A program made the position numbers and the translations under genes. The notes under the pieces were generated by a model. That model had not been told where the DNA came from. It made no database searches and saw nothing but the letters and a program-made list of their open reading frames with translations. Below are positions 1 through 7,273 of a stretch of DNA of 23,041 bases, in pieces; the stretch's first letter is position 1; every line of letters begins with the position of its first letter. Origin of the DNA: Lachnospiraceae bacterium UBA7225 (GTDB taxonomy: Bacteria; Bacillota; Clostridia; Lachnospirales; Lachnospiraceae); the NCBI GenBank assembly GCA_002473385.1, contig DKTR01000089.1, positions 1-23,041 of the forward strand. Direction: 5' to 3'.

Positions 1-17
1 CAAAAAGGAGGATTTTT

Positions 18-1289
18 ATGAGAAACAAAAGGAAAGCTGCTATAGTGACAGGCCTGTGTGCTGTTATGACGGTCTCTATGTTTACAGGTATCGCATGTGC
101 AGAGGACAAGAGAGAAGAAATTGTTGTGTGGCATTATTTTGAACGTGAACAGGAATTTCTGGATACAGTAGATGCTTACAATAAGTCTCAGGATAAGGTT
201 TGCGCGAAAGTAACCTATGTAAGCCGTGACGATCTGATGAAACAGTATACCATTGGAGCTGTTTCGGGTGAGCTGCCGGATGTGGGAATGGTGGATTCAC
301 CGGATATGGCATCCTTCATAGCTCTGGGCGTGTTTGAAGACATTACGGATGAGCTGGAGGAATGGGGAGAACTGGATCAGTTTTACCCTGGCCCGTTAAG
401 CAGCTGTATGGATGCGGATGGAAGAATTTACGGCTTGCCGAACAACTCCAATTCTCTTGCGCTGGCCTGCAACATGGATCTGCTGAATGCAGCAGGATAT
501 AGTGAGCCGCCTGCAACATGGGAAGAATTTGCAGAAATTGCTGCGGCAACCACAAATCCGGATGACTCTGTTTACGGCTTTGCAATGTCTGCTCTGAGTT
601 CGGAAGAAGGAACATTTCAGTTTATACCCTGGCTGTATTCCGCAGGCGGTTCTGTGGACAGATTGTCATCAGAGGAATCGGTAAAGGCTTTGAGCTTCCT
701 GGCAGATCTGGTTAAGAATGGTTATATGAGTAAGGAAATTGTGAACTGGAAACAGGCAGATGCCTACCAGGCATTCCTTGCACAGAAGGCAGCCATGTTT
801 GAAGCAGGAACCTGGCATATTCCTTTCTTTGATGAGGATATCAACGGCAGCTTTAATTATAAGGTTGCACTGCTTCCCAAAGACAAAGAATACTCTTCCG
901 TAATCGGCGGAGAAAACTTTGGCGTATGTGCGGGAACAGAAAACAGGGAAGCGTGCATTGATTTTATGGAATATCTGCAGTCGCGGGAGGTTAATGCATC
1001 CTGGTGCTCTCTGGCCGGCAAGCTGCCGACCCGGAAGGATGCGCTGGATCTGAATGATGCATGGACGACAGATGAAAGGTATGCTGTATTTAATGAAGCG
1101 CTGAATTATGCAGTGGCAAGAGGACCTCACGAGTCCTGGCCAACAATTTCAGAAGCAATCTATTCCGCAGAACAGAGTGTAATATTAGGACAGACTGATG
1201 CACAGACGGCATTCCAGAATGCTTATGATAAGCTGAAACCGATTTTTGACGAATCGCCGCTGCTTCAGCAAAATGAATCTGCTCAGTAG
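18..1289 (+). CDS. Carbohydrate ABC transporter extracellular solute-binding protein
   Basis: This 423-residue protein matches family 1 solute-binding proteins (MalE/UgpB class), which capture sugars or oligosaccharides outside the membrane and deliver them to a two-permease importer. The N-terminus is a signal peptide: basic MRNKRKAA followed by a hydrophobic stretch to about residue 26. The mature part starts with a VVWHYFE strand and contains the typical YGLPNNSNSLALACNMDLLNAAG and PATWEEFAEIA blocks (about residues 138-180). An AAGGAGG ribosome binding site lies 6 bases before the ATG. There is a Cys at residue 27, but the sequence before it (TGIA) is a poor lipobox, and an ACA/ED signal peptidase I site overlaps it, so anchoring is uncertain. 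The two permease genes and a GH31 hydrolase follow, which suggests an alpha-linked oligosaccharide ligand. The ligand itself cannot be read from sequence. The promoter lies before the window. Confidence 0.93.
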   Translation: MRNKRKAAIVTGLCAVMTVSMFTGIACAEDKREEIVVWHYFEREQEFLDTVDAYNKSQDKVCAKVTYVSRDDLMKQYTIGAVSGELPDVGMVDSPDMASFIALGVFEDITDELEEWGELDQFYPGPLSSCMDADGRIYGLPNNSNSLALACNMDLLNAAGYSEPPATWEEFAEIAAATTNPDDSVYGFAMSALSSEEGTFQFIPWLYSAGGSVDRLSSEESVKALSFLADLVKNGYMSKEIVNWKQADAYQAFLAQKAAMFEAGTWHIPFFDEDINGSFNYKVALLPKDKEYSSVIGGENFGVCAGTENREACIDFMEYLQSREVNASWCSLAGKLPTRKDALDLNDAWTTDERYAVFNEALNYAVARGPHESWPTISEAIYSAEQSVILGQTDAQTAFQNAYDKLKPIFDESPLLQQNESAQ

Positions 1290-1311
1290 AATATACATTG
1301 TGCATGAAAAA

Positions 1312-1366
1312 GGGGTCGCCGCCGGCTTTTTTATAAAGCCGGTGCGGCGATCCATTTAAAAAATGG
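1312..1366 (+). terminator. GC-rich stem-loop between binding-protein and permease genes (attenuator or mRNA stabiliser)
   Basis: The arm GGTCGCCGC...CGGCTTT (about 1314-1329) pairs with AAAGCCGG..GCGGCGATCC (about 1335-1353) around a short T/A loop, with one or two bulges. A second small perfect inverted repeat, CCATTT-AAA-AAATGG, follows at 1352-1366. There is no T-run directly after the 3' arm on the plus strand, so this is not a textbook terminator. On the minus strand the same hairpin is followed by TTTTT. Such intercistronic structures are common after sugar-binding-protein genes and usually make the binding protein more abundant than the permeases. That role here is inferred. Confidence 0.5.
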
Positions 1367-1384
1367 GGAGAGGCAGGTGTTGAA

Positions 1385-2275
1385 ATGAGGAGCAGGATGA
1401 ATTTAAAGAAAAAGCTGGAAGGGTATACCTTTGTTCTGCCTGGGTTTCTCTATATGGTAGTCATTCTGGGATATCCGCTGGCGTATAATTTTGCACTCAG
1501 TTTCAGAAATACAAATATAAAAACATTTAAGGCAGGAACCTCCGTTTTTGTAGGTCTGCAAAACTATGTAGACTTATTTCAGAATGCTGTGTTTCGGCTG
1601 GCCATTCGAAATACCTTTCTGTTTACGATTTTCTGTCTGATCTTTCAATTTTCAATTGGATTTCTTCTTGCTATGTTTTTTTCCAAAAAATTCAGGCTGG
1701 CCGGTCCTATACGGGGGCTGATGCTGATTCCGTATATGATGCCTATGGTAGTTACTGCAATGCTTGGAAAAAACATGTTCGGAGTGGATGGGGTGATTAA
1801 CGATCTGGTCTTAAAGATAGGTCTGGCTGAACATCCGGTTGAATGGCTGATTAATAGTAATATGGCGCTGGTTTCGGTAATTGCGGTAAATTGCTGGGTG
1901 GGGATCCCCTTTAATATGCTGCTGCTGACATCTGGTCTGACGGGAATTTCCCAGGAAATTTATGATAGTGCAGCAGTGGACGGAGTAAATGCTGTGCAGA
2001 AGTTCATATACATTACGTTGCCTCTGATGAAACAGACGATGTTATCAGTGCTGATGCTGGGGTTCATTTATACGTTTAAGGTGTTTGACCTGGTGTTCAT
2101 TATGACCAGCGGCGGTCCGTCTTATGGGACAGAAATGCTGAGTACATTTTCTTATAATCAGTCCTTTACCCAATATGATTTTTCAAAAGGAGCAGCAGCG
2201 GCAGTGGTTCTGTTTACCTGTCTTTTTGTCATAGGGTTGTTTTATCTCAGACTGGCAACAAAGGAGGAGGACTGA
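1385..2275 (+). CDS. Carbohydrate ABC transporter permease, MalF/UgpA type
   Basis: This 296-residue inner-membrane permease has about six predicted hydrophobic segments, beginning with YTFVLPGFLYMVVILGYPLA near the N-terminus. The cytoplasmic EAA loop that docks on the ATPase is clear: EIYDSAAVDGVNAVQKF followed by ITLPLM (about residues 191-215). Length and layout fit the MalF/LacF/UgpA subfamily without a long periplasmic insert. A GGGGAGAGGCAGG ribosome binding site precedes the ATG at 1385. A second ATG at 1397 with AGGAG before it could also serve. The stop is one base before the partner permease gene, which implies co-translation and a heterodimeric channel with it. No ATPase gene is present; use of a shared MsmX-like ATPase is inferred from the family. 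Confidence 0.93.
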   Translation: MRSRMNLKKKLEGYTFVLPGFLYMVVILGYPLAYNFALSFRNTNIKTFKAGTSVFVGLQNYVDLFQNAVFRLAIRNTFLFTIFCLIFQFSIGFLLAMFFSKKFRLAGPIRGLMLIPYMMPMVVTAMLGKNMFGVDGVINDLVLKIGLAEHPVEWLINSNMALVSVIAVNCWVGIPFNMLLLTSGLTGISQEIYDSAAVDGVNAVQKFIYITLPLMKQTMLSVLMLGFIYTFKVFDLVFIMTSGGPSYGTEMLSTFSYNQSFTQYDFSKGAAAAVVLFTCLFVIGLFYLRLATKEED

Positions 2276-2276
2276 T

Positions 2277-3127
2277 ATGGGTATTAGAGGCAGTTTGAAA
2301 ACGAGGACAGGAAGAATAAATCTGATTTACCAGGTACTGGCAGTGCTGATTGCACTGATTTTCCTGTTCCCGGTATACTGGCTGATCAGTATGTCATTTA
2401 AAGCGGATACAGAAATATTCGGAAAGACCTTAACATATTATCCGCATGTATTCGATGTTTCTCCCTGGCTGGCTAATTTACGGGATGGAGACTTCTGATT
2501 TCTTTAAGAAACAGTGTAGTAATCGCCTTGTGTTCCATGACGCTTTCTCTGGTTATAGGAATACCGGCGGCTTATGGTATGGGCCGGTATAAATTAAAGG
2601 GAGGAAAAATCTTTTTACTTACCTTTCTGGTAACGCAGATGCTTCCGGCATCGCTGATGCTGACACCTATGTTTCTGACGTATAACAAGATGGGAATTTT
2701 GAATACCTTTCTGGCACCGGCACTGTCCATTGCCTCGGGATCTATTCCCTTTATTGTAATTACGCTGAGACCATATTTTAAGGATGTGCCCACAGCGCTG
2801 GATGATGCAGCGCGGATTGATGGCTGTGGGGTTTATAAATCATTTTTTTACATCATGATCCCGGCAATCAAGACCGGTGTGATTACGGTAATGACAATTT
2901 CTTTCCTGCATGGCTGGAATGACCTTGTATATTCCATGACCTTTAATACCGATGCGAGAATGCGCCCGCTGACAGCAAACATCCATAAGTTCCAGTTTAA
3001 GTATGGAACAAGATGGAACTGTATCATGGCGTACGGAGCAATCCTGGTAATACCGGTGGTTCTGATATTTCTGTTTTTACAGAAGTATATTGTAGGAGGA
3101 CTGACTGCAGGATCGGTAAAAGAGTAA
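2277..3127 (+). pseudogene. Carbohydrate ABC transporter permease, MalG/AraQ type, interrupted by a one-base frameshift
   Basis: The 5' part (2277-2498) reads MGIRGSLKTR...FLFPVYWLISMSFK...NLRDGDF and then stops at TGA 2496-2498. The rest of the same family continues in another frame from about 2495: LISLRNSVVIALCSMTLSLVIGIPAAYGMGRY and onward to 3127. It includes the EAA loop DVPTALDDAARIDGCGVYKSF and a good MalG C-terminus. Joining GDF to LISLRNS restores an unbroken MalG-type protein of about 283 residues. The fix needs one extra C in GACTTC(C)TGATT around 2493-2497. No slippery heptamer or homopolymer is present, so programmed frameshifting is unlikely. It is either a true recent mutation or a sequencing/assembly error. 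AAGGAGGAGG lies before the ATG. All conserved parts remain, so any inactivation is recent. If real, the importer would be non-functional unless another permease substitutes. Confidence 0.88.
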
Positions 3128-3181
3128 AACAATTATGATCCAGACAGTGAAAAATAAATTTAAATATGGGAGGACAGAAGT

Positions 3182-5194
3182 TTGAAACATTATATAGTAC
3201 CGGATTTTAACGGGGAAATCATAGGAAATCGCATTGAATGGGAGACGGCAGGGGAACTGGTTTATTTAGAACCCTATGGAGAGGATGCCATCCGGTTCCG
3301 CTCCAGCAAAAGCCTGCATATTGATACAGACCTGAACTGGACGCTTTTGGAGCCGAAGGAGGTAACGCCCCGGATTATTGTAGAAGAGAAAAAAGCAGTG
3401 ATGATTAATGGAAAAATCCGTGCGGAAATTACCGGAGACGGAACGGTGAGTTACTACAACCAGGAGACAGGAAAGCAATTGCTGGAGGAATACTGGATTG
3501 ATATCCGTACATCAACTGCGCCGCTGCGCAGGGCGAGAGAGTACCGGGTTACCTCTGGTAATCAGTTTAAGATGAGCCTTTACTTTAAACCGGATAAAAA
3601 GGAACACTTTTATGGCATGGGGCAGGATGCCAACGACTGTTTTGACCTGAAGGGAAGTACGGTGGAACTGTGTCAGAAAAATGGAAAATGTACGATTCCT
3701 TTTGCTTACTCTACAAAGGGTTATGGTTTTATCTGGAATAATCCTGCCATTGGACAGGCAGAATTTGTGACGAATCATACCCGCTGGCATGCACAGTGTG
3801 CAAAGCAGATCGATTATATTGTTATTGCCGGAAATACACCGGAGGAAATAAATTTCCGCTATACAGAAATCACCGGGCAGGCCCCCATGCTGCCGGAATG
3901 GGCGGCCGGATTCTGGCAGTGTAAGCTGCGCTATGAGACGCAGGAGGAATTGCTGGGTGTGGCAAGGGAGTATAAGAGAAGAGGACTCCCCATATCGGTA
4001 ATTATTATCGATTATTTCCACTGGACTATGCAGGGAGAATGGAAATTTGATCCGGAAAAGTGGCCGGATCCAAAAGCCATGGTGGAAGAGCTCAATGAGA
4101 TGGGAATTAAGCTGATGGTGTCTATCTGGCCGACAGTAGATCCGAGAAGCGAAAATTATAGTCTGATGAAAGAAAAGAACTATATTATCCGCAATGAGAT
4201 GGGTGTGGATGTGGTGTTTATGTTCTATGGTCCCCAGACCTATTATGATGCCACTTATGACAAGGCGCAGCAATTTGTCTGGTCCCGGGCAAATGAAAAC
4301 TATTACCGGTACGGAATTAAGAATTTCTGGCTGGATGAGGCGGAGCCTGAGATGCGTCCATATGATTACCCTAATGTGAGGATGTATGCCGGCAATGCGG
4401 AGGAGGTCAGCAATCTGTATTGCGTGGGCTATGCTAAGACCTTTTATGACGGACTGAAAGCACAGGGAGAAGAGGTGTGTAATCTGATCCGATGTGCCTG
4501 GCTTGGATCCCAGAGGTATGGCGTTGTACTATGGTCCGGAGACATTGCATCTAACTTTGAGAGCTTCCGGAAGCAGGTGAAGGTCGGATTAAATGTTGCG
4601 TTCTGCGGTATTCCCTGGTGGACCACAGATATCGGTGGATTTGCCAACGGAGATCCGGAGAGTGAAGAATTCCGGGAACTTCTGGTCAGGTGGTTTCAGT
4701 TTGGCGTATTTTGCCCGATCTTCCGGCTTCATGGTTTCCGTGCCCCTTATCCGAAACGGGATTACCTTGACCCGGCAGGATATTGCCCGTCGGGTGGACC
4801 GAACGAAGTGTGGAGCTTTGGGGAAGAAGCTTATGAGATTCTGACAAAATTTATGTTTATACGTGAAAAAATCAAGCCCTATCTCATGGAACAGATGGAA
4901 CGCGCATCTGAGATGGGAACTCCTGTAATGCGTCCGCTGGTATACGATTTCCCGGAGGAAGAGCAGGTATATGAGGTGGCAGATGAGTACATGTTCGGCC
5001 CGGATCTTCTGGTGGCGCCTGTTATTGAAAAAGGAGCAAAAACAAGAGAGGTATATCTGCCGGCAGGGAAAAACTGGACAGATGTGAAAACGAAGAAGAA
5101 GCTGCAGGGAGGCAGATGGATTCAGGTTGAAACACCTCTGGATTACATTCCGTTGTTTAGCTGCAACGATCATGATTTTATGATCTACGATTAA
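3182..5194 (+). CDS. Glycoside hydrolase family 31 (alpha-glucosidase / alpha-xylosidase-like)
   Basis: This 670-residue protein is a GH31 retaining alpha-glycosidase. The catalytic barrel is marked by IIIDYFHWTMQGEWKFDPEKWPDP (about residues 274-297), the nucleophile motif NFWLDEAEPE with Asp385, and the acid/base region WSGDIASNFES with Asp454. FRLHGFRAPYP follows downstream. An N-terminal beta-sandwich and a C-terminal beta domain (DLLVAPVIEKGAKTREVYLP) flank the barrel. No signal peptide is seen, so it probably acts in the cytoplasm on imported oligosaccharide. The start is TTG with GGGAGGACAG just upstream; no better in-frame ATG exists nearby. WLDEAEPE resembles the alpha-xylosidase/YicI side of the family more than classic maltases. 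Whether the substrate is an alpha-xyloside, isomalto-oligosaccharide or other alpha-glucoside cannot be settled here. It ends the transport cluster. Confidence 0.93.
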   Translation: MKHYIVPDFNGEIIGNRIEWETAGELVYLEPYGEDAIRFRSSKSLHIDTDLNWTLLEPKEVTPRIIVEEKKAVMINGKIRAEITGDGTVSYYNQETGKQLLEEYWIDIRTSTAPLRRAREYRVTSGNQFKMSLYFKPDKKEHFYGMGQDANDCFDLKGSTVELCQKNGKCTIPFAYSTKGYGFIWNNPAIGQAEFVTNHTRWHAQCAKQIDYIVIAGNTPEEINFRYTEITGQAPMLPEWAAGFWQCKLRYETQEELLGVAREYKRRGLPISVIIIDYFHWTMQGEWKFDPEKWPDPKAMVEELNEMGIKLMVSIWPTVDPRSENYSLMKEKNYIIRNEMGVDVVFMFYGPQTYYDATYDKAQQFVWSRANENYYRYGIKNFWLDEAEPEMRPYDYPNVRMYAGNAEEVSNLYCVGYAKTFYDGLKAQGEEVCNLIRCAWLGSQRYGVVLWSGDIASNFESFRKQVKVGLNVAFCGIPWWTTDIGGFANGDPESEEFRELLVRWFQFGVFCPIFRLHGFRAPYPKRDYLDPAGYCPSGGPNEVWSFGEEAYEILTKFMFIREKIKPYLMEQMERASEMGTPVMRPLVYDFPEEEQVYEVADEYMFGPDLLVAPVIEKGAKTREVYLPAGKNWTDVKTKKKLQGGRWIQVETPLDYIPLFSCNDHDFMIYD

Positions 5195-5205
5195 TAATTG
5201 AAAAA

Positions 5206-5258
5206 GTTTCACATTGAAACATTTTATGATAAACAGCCGATAAGTTACATATTGGAAC
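5206..5258. promoter_or_regulatory. Pair of related palindromic operator-like sites upstream of the mhpF-type operon
   Basis: GTTTCACATTGAAAC (5206-5220) is a perfect inverted repeat with 6-base arms around CAT. GTTACATATTGGAAC (5244-5258) is a related imperfect copy; including the next A, 13 of 16 positions agree. Centres are 38 bases apart. The pair lies after the GH31 stop and just upstream of the candidate promoter at 5279-5307. The layout fits a dimeric regulator binding twice. No regulator gene lies in the window, so the protein is unknown. Confidence 0.5.
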
Positions 5259-5278
5259 ACTTTTGCGTGAAATACGGC

Positions 5279-5307
5279 TTTCTTATGTATTGCATTTTTG
5301 GTAAAAT
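5279..5307 (+). promoter_or_regulatory. Candidate sigma-A promoter for the seven-gene catabolic operon
   Basis: TTTCTT (5279-5284), a 17-base spacer, then TAAAAT (5302-5307). The -35 is weak and the -10 good, which would fit a promoter needing an activator at the upstream palindromes. It would leave a leader of about 70 bases before the GTG start at 5384. No other good -10 is seen in 5195-5383. Confidence 0.45.
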
Positions 5308-5383
5308 ATTTTTGAGTCTGAAAGCCTTATAAAATCAGGGTTGGGGATTTCGGGAAGATATATTTTTTAAGGAGGAAGGTTTT

Positions 5384-6262
5384 GTGGAAAAAGTAAAAGT
5401 AGGAATCATTGGACCGGGAAACATCGGTTCAGACTTGATGTACAAAGTGATGAGAAGCCCGTATCTTCAGATGAAAAAAATGGCAGGGATCGTGGAGTCC
5501 GAAGGAATCAGGAGAGCCAGAAGCCTTGGATTTGAGACATCTATTGAGGGAGTCTCTGCTGTTGCCAAAGACCCGGAGATAAAAATAGTATTTGATGCTA
5601 CCAGTGCAACAGCACATATGACGAATGCCAGAGTGCTGCGGGAAGCAGGAAAAATGGTGTTTGATATGACTCCGGCGGCTGTTGGAAAATTTGTAGTTCC
5701 GGCTGTAAATCTGGAAAAGGTACAAAAATGCAATAATCTGAATATGGTTACCTGTGGAGGACAGGCTACAATTCCGCTGGCATATGCCGTTCAAAGGGCT
5801 TCGAAATGCAGCTATGTGGAAATTGTTTCCTGCATTGCCTCTAAAAGTGCAGGACCTGGTACCAGGGCAAATATTGATGAATTTACACAGACTACAGCAA
5901 AGGCTTTAAGAGAGATCTGTGGGATACCAAAGAGTAAGGCAATCATTATTCTCAACCCGGCGGAACCGCCGCTGATGATGACGAACACTGTATATTGTCT
6001 GGTGGAAAATCCAGATGAACGTGCAATCTGTCAGTCTGTAAATGAGATGGTAAAAAAGGTACAGTCTTATGTGCCGGGATACAGGCTGCGGGTACCGCCG
6101 ATTCTGGATGGAAACAAGGTGACGGTAATTGCGGAAGTAAAGGGGGCAGGAGATTTTCTGCCAAGTTATTCCGGAAATCTGGATATTATTAATGCGGCAG
6201 CAATAGCGGCGGCAGAGAAAATTGCTGTTATGTCGTATGGCGGGAGGTCAGATAATGAGTAA
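5384..6262 (+). CDS. mhpF: Acetaldehyde dehydrogenase (acylating), MhpF/DmpF type
   Basis: This enzyme converts acetaldehyde, CoA and NAD+ to acetyl-CoA and normally works in complex with an MhpE/DmpG aldolase, receiving the aldehyde through a channel. The 292-residue protein begins with a Rossmann motif, KVGIIGPGNIGSDL. The catalytic Cys is Cys124 in NMVTCGGQATIP. SAGPGTRANIDEFTQTTA and NPAEPPLMMTNTVYC are typical of the MhpF/DmpF family, which is unrelated in sequence to AdhE. It is slightly shorter than E. coli MhpF (316). The start is GTG at 5384 with AAGGAGGAAGG 5 bases upstream. Its 3' end overlaps the next gene by 8 bases, so the aldolase partner is translationally coupled. The family call is firm; whether the aldehyde in vivo is acetaldehyde or propionaldehyde is not known. 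Confidence 0.94.
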   Translation: MEKVKVGIIGPGNIGSDLMYKVMRSPYLQMKKMAGIVESEGIRRARSLGFETSIEGVSAVAKDPEIKIVFDATSATAHMTNARVLREAGKMVFDMTPAAVGKFVVPAVNLEKVQKCNNLNMVTCGGQATIPLAYAVQRASKCSYVEIVSCIASKSAGPGTRANIDEFTQTTAKALREICGIPKSKAIIILNPAEPPLMMTNTVYCLVENPDERAICQSVNEMVKKVQSYVPGYRLRVPPILDGNKVTVIAEVKGAGDFLPSYSGNLDIINAAAIAAAEKIAVMSYGGRSDNE

Positions 6263-7271
6263 AATAAAGATTGTAGATACTACGATGCGTGACGGAAGCC
6301 ATGCAATTAAACATCAGTATACGCCGGAAATGGTGGGAAGAATTGCAGGTGCGCTGGATGCCTGCAAAGTAGACGTGATAGAGGTGTCACATGGTGACGG
6401 AATTGGCGGTTCTTCCATCAATTATGGATTTGGCAAGTGTGATGAGATGGAGCTTTTGAAAGCAGCAAGAGTGAATATACAGCATGCGGAACTGGCAGTT
6501 CTTCTTTTGCCCGGTATTGGCACAATAGAGGATCTGAAACAAGCAAGGGAGACAGGTGTATCCATGGTCCGGGTGGCAACACACGTGACGGAGGCGGATA
6601 TCGCTATTCAGCATCTGAAGGCTGCAAAACTTCTGGGAATGAAAACGGTTGGATTTCTTATGATGACTCATATGGCATCACCGGAAACGATTCTGGAGCA
6701 GAGTAAAATTTTTGTTGACTGCGGGGTGGATTATATTAATCTTGCAGATTCGGCAGGATATCTCACTCCGGATATGGTGAGGGAACGTATTTCTATTTTA
6801 AAATCTAAGCTTGATGTTCCTGTAGGATTTCATGCCCACAATAATCTCGGACTGGCTGTTGCCAATGCCATGGCGGCAGCCGGTGAGGGAGCGCAGTATC
6901 TGGATGTGACGCTGAGAGGCATAGGTGCCGGTGCGGGAAATGCCCAGTCAGAAGTATTGTGTTCTGTGCTGCAGCGTGAAGGGTATGATCTGGCGGTGGA
7001 CAGCTATGGCCTGATGGATGCGGCGCAGGATCTGGTGGAGCCCATTATGCTTCGCCCGCAGGTTATTGATACGGCATCTCTGATGCTGGGATATGCCGGA
7101 GTGTATTCGAGCTTTTATATTCATACCTGCCGTGCGGCAGAGAGATTCGGACTGAATCCCCGGGACATTCTGGTAGAAATCGGGAAAAGAAAAATGGTGG
7201 GCGGACAGGAGGACATGATTATCGATGTGGCCTATGCCCTGGCAGAAAAGAAGAAAGCGGAGGGAAAATAA
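6255..7271 (+). CDS. mhpE: 4-hydroxy-2-oxovalerate aldolase, MhpE/DmpG type
   Basis: This divalent-metal-dependent aldolase cleaves 4-hydroxy-2-oxopentanoate to pyruvate and acetaldehyde. It belongs to the DRE-TIM (HMGL-like) family. Visible catalytic features: VDTTMRDGSHAIKHQYT with Arg12, Asp13 and His16, and the metal-binding FHAHNNLG with His193 and His195. The C-terminal communication domain that contacts the dehydrogenase is present (SLMLGYAGVYSSFYIHTCRAAERFG). The start is ATG 6255 with GGGAGG before it, giving 338 residues; an upstream in-frame ATG at 6222 lies inside mhpF and has no site. In known pathways this enzyme ends aromatic meta-cleavage. No ring-cleavage, hydratase or hydroxylase gene is nearby, so the substrate must come from elsewhere, plausibly from the hydro-lyase encoded downstream. 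Confidence 0.94.
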   Translation: MSKIKIVDTTMRDGSHAIKHQYTPEMVGRIAGALDACKVDVIEVSHGDGIGGSSINYGFGKCDEMELLKAARVNIQHAELAVLLLPGIGTIEDLKQARETGVSMVRVATHVTEADIAIQHLKAAKLLGMKTVGFLMMTHMASPETILEQSKIFVDCGVDYINLADSAGYLTPDMVRERISILKSKLDVPVGFHAHNNLGLAVANAMAAAGEGAQYLDVTLRGIGAGAGNAQSEVLCSVLQREGYDLAVDSYGLMDAAQDLVEPIMLRPQVIDTASLMLGYAGVYSSFYIHTCRAAERFGLNPRDILVEIGKRKMVGGQEDMIIDVAYALAEKKKAEGK

Positions 7272-7273
7272 CG

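Noticed and set aside
2485..2500. Programmed ribosomal frameshifting in the MalG-type permease
   Set aside because: No X_XXY_YYZ heptamer or prfB-like signal exists at the junction, and MalG-type permeases are not known to use recoding.
3512..4273. 253-codon minus-strand open frame inside the GH31 gene
   Set aside because: It is antisense to strongly conserved GH31 sequence, has no ribosome binding site and its translation resembles no protein family.
5195..5230. GTTTCA-CAT-TGAAAC as an intrinsic terminator of the GH31 gene
   Set aside because: The stem is AT-rich and only 6 bp, with a poor T-run; a related second copy 38 bases on fits an operator better.
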